Source: Streptoverticillium olivoreticuli subsp. olivoreticuli (GTDB lineage Bacteria > Actinomycetota > Actinomycetes > Streptomycetales > Streptomycetaceae). Taken from it: 64,000 bases of DNA. Below, one piece after another: positions 57,820-64,000 of the stretch. The position numbers and the translations under genes were made by a program. Numbering within the stretch: position 1 is the stretch's first letter; each line of letters begins with the position of its first letter. The stretch covers positions 8,459,501 to 8,523,500 of the forward strand of contig NZ_CP031455.1 in the NCBI RefSeq assembly GCF_003391135.1, given 5' to 3'. Below the pieces are notes generated by a model. That model was given only the letters and a program-made list of their open reading frames with translations. It was not told the origin of the DNA and did not search any database.

Positions 57820-58700
57820 GCGGACGGCTCCAGGAAGAAGTGGGCGTAGGGCACCGTCCATACGGCCTCGTGGCCGAGGCGGTGGCCGGTGTAGCCGTCG
57901 TCGCCGTAGGCCGTGCCGTGGTCGGAACAGACGACGGCGAAGCAGCGCCGCCGCGAACTCACCGCGGCGAACAGCCGCGGCAGGTGCCGGTCGATGTACT
58001 CCAGGGCCGCCGCGTGCGTCTCGCGGCTGTCGCCCGCCTCGCGGGTCGCACCCGGCAGATGGAACCAGTTGGGCTGGTGCAGCGCGGACGCGTTGACGAA
58101 CAGGAACAGCCGCTGCTCGTGCGGGAGCCCGGCGATCACCTTCTCCGCGCGCTCGACCTGCGCCTCGAACGAGACCGGTGACGCCACCCCGAACTCCGGC
58201 TCCCAGTGGCTCTCCTGGAACAGTCCCGGCAGCACGCCGCCGAGCGCCCCCCGCTTGTTGAAGAAGCCGACACCGCCGACGCACACCGTGCGGTGGCCCG
58301 CCGCGGCCAGCCCCGACACGAGGTCGGGGGTGTCGAAGACGAACGTGCGCCCCGCGGTCGTCTCACTGCCCGCGAACCGCGCGGCGAACAGCCTCGGGTG
58401 CGGCCCCGGCGCCGCCGGAGTGGGCAGGAACCCCGCGAACATCGCCTGGTGCGAGGCATAGGTGAAACTGCCGGGCGCGTGCCGCTTCTCCCAGCGCCCG
58501 CCCGGGAGATGACGGGCCAGATTCGGCAGCCGGCCCGCGGCGGCCAGCTCGACGGCGATGTCGTGGCGGAGCGTGTCGAGGGTGAGCAGCAGAATGTCGT
58601 CGCGGCCCACGACCTCGTTCATGTCGGGGCCGTCCGGGCCGAGGTGGGGGCTGGGTGGATCGGCGGATTCCGCGGGGCCGTACGGGTCAGGCTGCTTCAT
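57816..58700 (-). CDS. STM4013-family hydrolase (alkaline-phosphatase/sulfatase superfamily)
   Basis: 294 residues from ATG 58700, which follows AAGGAACACGT. Superfamily metal-site pieces: LLLTLDTLRHDIA (Asp and nucleophile Thr), a middle His (NASALHQPNWFHLPG), and VVCSDHGTAYGDDGYTGHRLGH (Asp-His and His ligands). No signal peptide, so it acts in the cytoplasm. Expected to hydrolyse or transfer a phosphate or sulfate ester, substrate unknown. Overlaps both neighbours in the operon. Confidence 0.88.
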   Translation of the reverse strand: MKQPDPYGPAESADPPSPHLGPDGPDMNEVVGRDDILLLTLDTLRHDIAVELAAAGRLPNLARHLPGGRWEKRHAPGSFTYASHQAMFAGFLPTPAAPGPHPRLFAARFAGSETTAGRTFVFDTPDLVSGLAAAGHRTVCVGGVGFFNKRGALGGVLPGLFQESHWEPEFGVASPVSFEAQVERAEKVIAGLPHEQRLFLFVNASALHQPNWFHLPGATREAGDSRETHAAALEYIDRHLPRLFAAVSSRRRCFAVVCSDHGTAYGDDGYTGHRLGHEAVWTVPYAHFFLEPSA

Positions 58701-59832
58701 ACGTGTTCCTTGATCGGTGGTGCTGACGGGTCCTGAGGGGCCCGTCTCCTATAGAGGCCGCGACCTGCGCCCCGTACGTGTCCTGCCCCTCGGCCCCGCT
58801 GCCCGGCAGGCCCGTGAGCCCCGGCAGCAGATCGCCGAAGGCGTTGACCTCGCCGACGGCGAACCGCCGCCAGCCGACGGCCGGCAGGAGGTCGACGCCC
58901 ACGCAGAGCGTGCGGGGGAAGCAGGCGGCGGCGCGCTCGCAGATCTCCAGGGCCCGGGCCCACCGGTCGCCCGCCGCCTCGACGGCGGCGGCCAGGTCGC
59001 CGCGGGCGCCGCCGAGGTGGAGGTTCGTCAGAGGGGAGCGGCTGGTGCGGACGACGGCATGGGTGGCCCGCCCCGCGACGACCACGACCCGCAGGTCGGC
59101 CGTGCGCGCGTGCAGCGAGGCCTTGGGCAGCCAGCGCTCGACGTGCAGGCCGTCGGGAGCGAGCGTGTCGACGATCGCGGCGATCTCGCGCTCGTCCGTG
59201 TAGCGGCGCAGCCGCAGGGAGTTGTGGAGCAGGCCGTCCGGCGACAGCTCGACCGAGGTCGTCGCCCGGATCCGGCCCGGCCCCGCCCTCTCCACGGCGA
59301 GCACGCCGGACGCGGACGAGCCGTGGGCGGGCTTGACGAAGACCCGCGCCATGCCGTGCCCGCCCATCAGCGCCCGCACGTCCTCCCAGCCGCGCACCGG
59401 CACGGCCCCTCCCGACGTGGGCGAGGCCGGCACCGGCACCCCGGCCCGGTCGAGCAGGCGGTGGCAGCGCCGCTTGTCGAAGAGCACGGCCAGCTCGTCC
59501 GGGTCGTCGAGCCGCACACCGCCGCGCAACGACCGCACGGCGGCGGTGAACCGCCCGTACCAGCGCGCGCCGCCCTCCACACGGGTCGGCACGCCCACGC
59601 CCCGCAGGGCCCGGTCGACCTCGGCGTCCTCACCGGGCGAGTCCAGGCGTACGGTCTCGTCGGCCCCGAACTCCGCGCCGCCGTCCCGCAGGACGTCCCG
59701 CCACGCGACGATGCGCGGCCCGGGGAGCCGGGCCGCCCGCACCGCGGCCGTGAAGAGCCGCACGCGGCGGTTCTCCGGATTGCCGACGACCGCGAAACGG
59801 GGGCCGTGCTGGGTACCGCCCGGTGATGACAT
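58687..59832 (-). CDS. STM4014-family ATP-grasp-like protein
   Basis: 381 residues. ATP-grasp features: DKRRCHRLLDRAGVPVPAS (helix before the ATP lid), ARVFVKPAHGSSASGVLAV (Lys and flexible loop) and FAVGEVNAFGDLLPGL (Glu/Asn metal ligands). ATP-grasp enzymes join a carboxylate to an amine or thiol through an acyl-phosphate. ATG 59832 lies 20 bases after the STM4015-type stop; its 3' end overlaps the STM4013-type start by 14 bases. Confidence 0.85.
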   Translation of the reverse strand: MSSPGGTQHGPRFAVVGNPENRRVRLFTAAVRAARLPGPRIVAWRDVLRDGGAEFGADETVRLDSPGEDAEVDRALRGVGVPTRVEGGARWYGRFTAAVRSLRGGVRLDDPDELAVLFDKRRCHRLLDRAGVPVPASPTSGGAVPVRGWEDVRALMGGHGMARVFVKPAHGSSASGVLAVERAGPGRIRATTSVELSPDGLLHNSLRLRRYTDEREIAAIVDTLAPDGLHVERWLPKASLHARTADLRVVVVAGRATHAVVRTSRSPLTNLHLGGARGDLAAAVEAAGDRWARALEICERAAACFPRTLCVGVDLLPAVGWRRFAVGEVNAFGDLLPGLTGLPGSGAEGQDTYGAQVAASIGDGPLRTRQHHRSRNTYEAA

Positions 59833-59852
59833 GACGTTCGCTCCGGCCTTCG

Positions 59853-60845
59853 CTATTCGCTCACGGAGATGTAGCGCCAGACCGTGTCGTCGTCCTCGTA
59901 CACCTCGGCGTCGTCCGCGTCGAGATCGAGCTCCACACCGGCCGGCTGCAGAGCCTCCCGTATGCGGGTGCACAGCGCATCGCTCATGTAGTGGTGGTGC
60001 AGGTCGAGCTTCTTCAGGTGGGTGAGCGGCCGGCCCGCCAGGAGCGCCTGCGCGCCCTCGTCGGTCAGCACACCCATCGAGAGGTCGAGGACCTCCAGGC
60101 GCGCCACGACCGGAGCGGAGGCCAGCGCCGCCGCGACCGCGTCCTGGATCTCGCTGTTGCGCAGCGCCAGATGCCGCACGCGCGGCAGCCGGTCCCCGGC
60201 GAGGAACGGTTCGAGGTCCGCGACGGCCGCGTCACCGCCGTACTCGGACGTGCCCAGCCACAGGTCGAGGCGCTCCAGAGCGGGCAGTTCACTCGCCGCG
60301 ATGCCGCGCACCGCCTCGACGGGCAGACCGCCGGTCTCCACCGTGAGGGAACGCAGCCGCTCGTGCCGGACGGCGGGGAAGACGAGGCCGCTGCCCCCGC
60401 GGACCCCGAACTCCTCCAGCTCGGGGAAGCCGTCGAGGAGCGGAGTCACGCACCCCTGCGTGATCCAGGAGATCTCGCACTCCTCCGACACCATGTCGCC
60501 CAGGAACAGGGCACGCAGCGCGGGCAGCCGGTCGCGCGCCGCCAGCAGCGCCTCGATCACGGCGTCGGGCCCCGTCTCGTACGGCTCGCTCCACGCGCCC
60601 ACGATCAGCGCCCGCACCCGCGTCGTGTCCACGGCCCGGAGGAACCGCGCGAAGGCGTCCTGCCACGGCTCCTCGCTCTCGTACGCGTCCACCGCGACGC
60701 GCCAGGCCACGGACTCCGGTGCGGGCAGCTCGGGATGCTTCTCCTCGGCGTCCGGGCCGTCGGTGTCCGGGTCATCGGTGCCCGGGAAGGGGAAGGAGAA
60801 CGCGGGCAAGCCGTGCAGCTCCCGCAAGTGTTCGTAAATGGCCAT
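59853..60845 (-). CDS. STM4015-family leucine-rich-repeat protein
   Basis: 330 residues from ATG 60845 (ribosome site GAGGAGC), the promoter-proximal gene of the operon. The N-terminal 90 residues (PAFSFPFPGTDDPDTDG) are family-specific; residues about 130-290 contain leucine-rich repeats (LPALRALFLGDM, LPALERLDLWLG, LPRVRHLALRNSEI, VARLEVLDLSMG, LTHLKKLDLHHH). Highly acidic C-terminus (LDLDADDAEVYEDDD). The repeats probably form a protein- or peptide-binding scaffold for the enzymes encoded downstream. Confidence 0.87.
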   Translation of the reverse strand: MAIYEHLRELHGLPAFSFPFPGTDDPDTDGPDAEEKHPELPAPESVAWRVAVDAYESEEPWQDAFARFLRAVDTTRVRALIVGAWSEPYETGPDAVIEALLAARDRLPALRALFLGDMVSEECEISWITQGCVTPLLDGFPELEEFGVRGGSGLVFPAVRHERLRSLTVETGGLPVEAVRGIAASELPALERLDLWLGTSEYGGDAAVADLEPFLAGDRLPRVRHLALRNSEIQDAVAAALASAPVVARLEVLDLSMGVLTDEGAQALLAGRPLTHLKKLDLHHHYMSDALCTRIREALQPAGVELDLDADDAEVYEDDDTVWRYISVSE

Positions 60846-60991
60846 GCCTGCCTGCTCCTCGGTACGGTGCCGTCGCTCGCTCGATGTGCCAGGCAGTTGT
60901 ACCAAGCGGCACTGACAACGCCGGGGTGGGGGCGCACGCCGGTGGCCTCGTACCCTCCCTGTACGCGTCCCGACGAACGACAAGGCCCCGC

Positions 60992-61885
60992 ATGCTCCCG
61001 ACTCACCGGCGCCGCCCCCGCCACTGGGCACTCGCCCTGGCCGCCCTGGCCCTGACCCTGACGGCGTGCGGCGGCCCCCCGGCCTCTCACGCGCCGTCGA
61101 GTCCGGCGACCACGGCGACCACCCCCGGTCTGCGCCTGGTGTGGTCGGACGAGTTCACCGGACCCGCCGGGAGCCGGCCCGATCCGGCGAAGTGGGTGCA
61201 CGACACGGGCGCGGACGGCTGGGGCAACCACGAATGGGAGAACTACACCGACCGCCCCGACAACGCCTCGCTCGACGGCAAGGGCAACCTGAACATCACC
61301 GCCCGCCGCGCGCCCGCGCCGGGCACGCGCTGCGCCGTCGGCCCCTGCGACATCACCTCGGCCCGGCTCATCACCCGCGGGACCTTCGCCCAGCGCTACG
61401 GCCGCTTCGAGGCACGCATCAAGGTGCCCGCCGGACCGGGGCTGTGGCCGGCCTTCTGGATGCTCGGCGACGACCAGGGGGACCACCCCTGCCAGGACCC
61501 CAAGTGCGGCGAGATAGACATCATGGAGCAGGTGGGGGCCAAGGAGGCCGACACCGTCTGGGGCTCCGCCCATGGCCCCGGCTACTCCGGCGAACACGGC
61601 CTCACCAAGGACTACCGCCTCCCGGACGGGCGGCCCTTCTCGGACGACTTCCACGTCTTCGCCGTCGACTGGCAGCCCGGCGGACTCGCCTTCTCCGTGG
61701 ACGGCCACACCTACCAGACCCGCACCCCGGCCGACGCCCAGGGCAAGGAATGGATCTTCGACCACCCCTTCTTCCTGCTGCTCAACCTCGCGGTGGGCGG
61801 CGACTGGCCCGGCCCACCGGACGCCACCACGGCGTTCCCGGCGACGATGACGGTGGACTACGTACGGGCCTACGCGCCGTCATGA
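60992..61885 (+). CDS. GH16 endo-beta-1,3-glucanase lipoprotein
   Basis: 297 residues. Lipoprotein signal with lipobox LTLTACGG near residue 25, so it is anchored outside the membrane. GH16 catalytic motif CGEIDIMEQVG (ExDxxE) near residue 180, preceded by RFEARIKVPAGPGLWPAFWML, as in laminarinases. Likely degrades fungal or plant beta-1,3-glucans. The ATG lies about 145 bases from the divergent STM4015-type gene. Confidence 0.92.
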   Translation: MLPTHRRRPRHWALALAALALTLTACGGPPASHAPSSPATTATTPGLRLVWSDEFTGPAGSRPDPAKWVHDTGADGWGNHEWENYTDRPDNASLDGKGNLNITARRAPAPGTRCAVGPCDITSARLITRGTFAQRYGRFEARIKVPAGPGLWPAFWMLGDDQGDHPCQDPKCGEIDIMEQVGAKEADTVWGSAHGPGYSGEHGLTKDYRLPDGRPFSDDFHVFAVDWQPGGLAFSVDGHTYQTRTPADAQGKEWIFDHPFFLLLNLAVGGDWPGPPDATTAFPATMTVDYVRAYAPS

Positions 61886-61927
61886 CCGCGACGGTGCGGG
61901 GCCGTCGCGGCCCGGCCCCGCGGGCGC

Positions 61928-63589
61928 TCAGTTCGCTTCCGACGCCTCCAGCAGGTCGCGGACGTCTTCGGCGGTGGTCTCCTGGAGCTCCTCCGCGACG
62001 AGCAGCCAGCGGGTGATGCCGACCGATTCGAGGAAGGGCAGGTCGTGGCCGGCGATCAGGAGCGCGCCCTCGTAGGAAGCGAGAGCACTCGTCAGCTGCC
62101 GCACACTGGCCACGTCCAGGTTGTTGGTCGGCTCGTCCAGCATCAGCAGTTGCGGGGCCGGTGCGGCGAGCATTGTCGCCGCCAGGGCGGCCCGGAAGCG
62201 TTCGCCGCCCGACAGAGTGCCCGCCGGCTGTTCGGCGCGTGATCCCTTGAACAGGAACCTCGCGAGCTGGGCGCGGACGTGGTTGTCGGTGACGCCGGGG
62301 GCCGACCGGGTCACGTTCGCCGCGACGCTCAGCTCCTCGTCCAGCACGTCCAGGCGCTGCGGAAGGAACCGCAGCGGCACGTACGTCCTGGCCTCGCCGG
62401 ACAGCGGCGCGAGCTCCCCGGCGAGGGTGCGCAGCAGCGTGGTCTTGCCAGCTCCGTTGCGCCCGACCAGCGCGATGCGTTCGGGCCCGTGCACCCGCAG
62501 GTTCCCCTTGCGCAGCCTGCCGAACCGCGGGCGCAGCCCGTCCAGACTCAGGACGGCGCGGCCCGCGGGCACGGCGGTGTGGGGGAGGCTCACCCGGATC
62601 TCGGTGTCGTCGCGGATCGCGTCCGCCGCGGCCTCCCGCCGCTCGCGCGCCGCGTCGAGACGGTCCTCCTGCAAGCCGCGGAGCTTGTCCGCCGACTCCT
62701 GTGCGGACCGCTTGCGTTCGCCTGCGACGATTCTCGGGGCCCGCCGCTGGGCGTCCATCTTCTTGCTGTGCCGTTGGCGGCGGGCCAGCTTGATCCGGGT
62801 CTCCTCCAGCTCGCGCTTCTGCCGCTGCACGTCCGCCTCGGCGGCGCGCAGCATCCGCCCGGCCGCCTCCTGCTGCGCGGCCAATGCCTCCTGGTACGCG
62901 GACCAGCCGCCTCCGTACCAGCTCACCGATCCGGACCGCAGCTCGGCGATGCGGTCCACACGCTCCAGCAGGTCACGGTCGTGGCTCACCACGACCAGCA
63001 CACCGGAGCGCCAGGAGTCGACGGCCTCGTAGAGCCGACGGCGCGCGAACAGGTCGAGGTTGTTGGTCGGTTCGTCGAGCAGCAGGACGTCAGGACGCTC
63101 CAGGAGCAGTGCCGCCAGCCGCAGCAGAACGGTCTCCCCGCCGGACATCTGCCCCACGGTGCGGTCCAGTTCGACGCCGCCGAGCCCGAGCGAGCCGAGC
63201 GTCGCCAGCGCCCGCTCCTCGACGTCCCAGTCGTCGCCGACCGTGCCGAAGTGCTCCTCGCGCACATCTCCGGCCTCGATGGCGCGCAGCGCGGCGCGGC
63301 GTCCGGCGATGCCCAGAGCCTGGTCGACGCGCAGCGCGGTGTCGAGGGTGACGTTCTGCGGAAGGTGGGCGAGGCTGCCGCCGACGGTCACCGACCCCTG
63401 CGAGGGGCGCAGCTGTCCGGCCAGCAGCCGCAGCAGGGTGGACTTGCCCGTGCCGTTGGCCCCGACGAGGCCGGTACGGCCCCGGCCGATGCCGAGGGAG
63501 AGCCCGTCGAGGACGGCCGTGCCGTCCGGCCACCGGAAGGAAAGGGCGGAGCAGGTCAGGGAGGCGCCGGGTGTGACGGTGTGGGTCAT
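61928..63589 (-). CDS. ABC-F protein (ribosome-protection type)
   Basis: 553 residues with two ATPase domains and no membrane spans. Domain 1: Walker A GANGTGKST, signature MSGGE, DEPTNNLD. Domain 2: GRNGAGKTT, LSGGERFRAALA, DEPTNNLD. The linker (about 245-330) is a charged helical pair (RQKRELEETRIKLARRQRHS) that enters the ribosomal exit site in ABC-F antibiotic-resistance factors. ATG 63589 has only a weak ribosome site, and the reading frame continues upstream, hinting at translational control. Probably protects against a ribosome-targeting antibiotic; which one cannot be told. Confidence 0.9.
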   Translation of the reverse strand: MTHTVTPGASLTCSALSFRWPDGTAVLDGLSLGIGRGRTGLVGANGTGKSTLLRLLAGQLRPSQGSVTVGGSLAHLPQNVTLDTALRVDQALGIAGRRAALRAIEAGDVREEHFGTVGDDWDVEERALATLGSLGLGGVELDRTVGQMSGGETVLLRLAALLLERPDVLLLDEPTNNLDLFARRRLYEAVDSWRSGVLVVVSHDRDLLERVDRIAELRSGSVSWYGGGWSAYQEALAAQQEAAGRMLRAAEADVQRQKRELEETRIKLARRQRHSKKMDAQRRAPRIVAGERKRSAQESADKLRGLQEDRLDAARERREAAADAIRDDTEIRVSLPHTAVPAGRAVLSLDGLRPRFGRLRKGNLRVHGPERIALVGRNGAGKTTLLRTLAGELAPLSGEARTYVPLRFLPQRLDVLDEELSVAANVTRSAPGVTDNHVRAQLARFLFKGSRAEQPAGTLSGGERFRAALAATMLAAPAPQLLMLDEPTNNLDVASVRQLTSALASYEGALLIAGHDLPFLESVGITRWLLVAEELQETTAEDVRDLLEASEAN

Positions 63590-63918
63590 GGTTTTCTCGC
63601 AGTCGCAAGCGCAGTGGATCGGGGGCTTTGTGTGCGAGCACCACGCGGCGACCAGGCCGAAAGAGGGGTGCGGTCCTCCGGAGAACGAGGGACGGCTCAT
63701 GCACCGAGGTCGCATCCACGCGGGGTCACGGGCGCCGGGAAAGCCGACGGCGGCGTGACGGGCGTACGGACGAAGCCGTACCGCGTGATGATCGCGAACC
63801 TCAGATGCGCAACGTCCACCTCTATCGGAGACGACAGGACCCTGGCACTGTAACGCGACCGCTCACGCCGGTGCGACCGAATTTCCGTCCCCGCCCGGGT
63901 GGGTGGGACCATGGACGC
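63590..63918. other. ABC-F leader and intergenic region
   Basis: Long 5' region of the ABC-F gene. An in-frame extension from ATG 63701 contains AAWCSHTKPPIHCACDCEKT, but has no ribosome site. It is either leader or noncoding. I see no clear terminator. Confidence 0.4.
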
Positions 63919-63966
63919 ATGGACGAGGAAGCGATCCCGGTCCTCCGCGTGCCGGCGGTGACCTGA
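63919..63966 (+). other. Short ORF resembling a glyoxalase N-terminus
   Basis: MDEEAIPVLRVPAVT followed by TGA. The IPVLRV segment resembles the first strand of glyoxalase/bleomycin-resistance proteins, so it could be a truncated gene start. Very short; speculative. Confidence 0.25.
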
Positions 63967-64000
63967 TGGCGGCTGATCCCGGCACCCACGGCCCCGCGGT
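63966..64000 (+). CDS. Possible start of a gene running off the window
   Basis: ATG overlapping the preceding TGA (TGATG), reading MAADPGTHGPAV to the window edge. Too short to identify. Coupled placement is the only support. Confidence 0.3.
   Translation, partial: MAADPGTHGPA

Noticed and set aside
1..64000. CRISPR arrays
   Set aside because: No regularly spaced direct repeats noticed anywhere in the window.

Overview
The window is high-GC actinobacterial DNA and almost certainly comes from a Streptomyces chromosome. GTG and TTG starts and overlapping stop/start codons are common. The gene families are typical of the genus: Tat-exported phospholipases, MarR/TetR/GntR regulators, a secreted SLT-domain protein and a zinc-free ribosomal protein L32 paralogue behind a Zur-type box. 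All reading is by eye, without database searches.

Layout. 1-5.3 kb: kdpB (cut by the window edge), kdpA and kdpF on the minus strand, separated from a 27-codon kdp-associated membrane peptide gene by an IS110-family element. 5.6-13.2 kb: a GH15 glycosidase, an MFS transporter with its MarR regulator, a Tat-exported phosphoesterase fused to a beta-propeller, and an orphan OmpR-type response regulator. 13.2-21.3 kb (minus): a four-gene cluster of a Pls-like membrane NRPS, diaminobutyrate aminotransferase, aspartokinase and Eis-like acetyltransferase, which together predict a cationic poly-diaminobutyrate-type polymer. 22.4-23.9 kb: a membrane acyltransferase, then a Zur box, L32 paralogue and the first 18 codons of a CobW GTPase. 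About 23.9-31.5 kb: a foreign island that has replaced the middle of cobW. It holds a radical-SAM RiPP locus (small proteins, rSAM enzyme, Cys-X-Cys precursor, GNAT), an XRE regulator with a second GNAT, an integrase 3' remnant interrupted by an IS1380-family element, and a tRNA-Ser-like 3' half. The CobW C-terminus reappears at 31.5 kb.

31.7-39.9 kb: an M4 metalloprotease fused to a propeller, an FAD monooxygenase divergent from a GntR-TetR fusion regulator, a stand-alone condensation-type acyltransferase, a TetR regulator and a DUF4345 membrane protein. 39.8-43.8 kb (minus): a tightly coupled operon encoding a 65-residue peptide with ten cysteines, MauE-like and MauD/TlpA-like thiol-redox proteins, an ABC exporter and an S26 peptidase, read here as a disulfide-rich secreted peptide system. 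44.5-51.6 kb: a second Tat phospholipase C, a secreted SLT-domain protein with a structured leader, a DUF1275 membrane protein, a hydroxyaspartate ammonia-lyase-like enzyme and an APC permease. 51.7-55.6 kb: an editing-domain-less second threonyl-tRNA synthetase behind a Thr-rich leader peptide and hairpin (attenuation), an MFS exporter and a divergent LysR regulator. 55.6-60.8 kb (minus): the complete STM4015-4014-4013-4012-4011 operon (leucine-rich-repeat protein, ATP-grasp-like, phosphatase-like and two radical SAM proteins), conserved but of unknown function. 60.9-64 kb: a GH16 lipoprotein, an ABC-F protein and the start of further genes.

The strongest leads for undescribed biology are the Cys-rich peptide/MauD-MauE operon, the poly-diaminobutyrate-type cluster, the rSAM peptide locus on the island and the STM4011-4015 operon.
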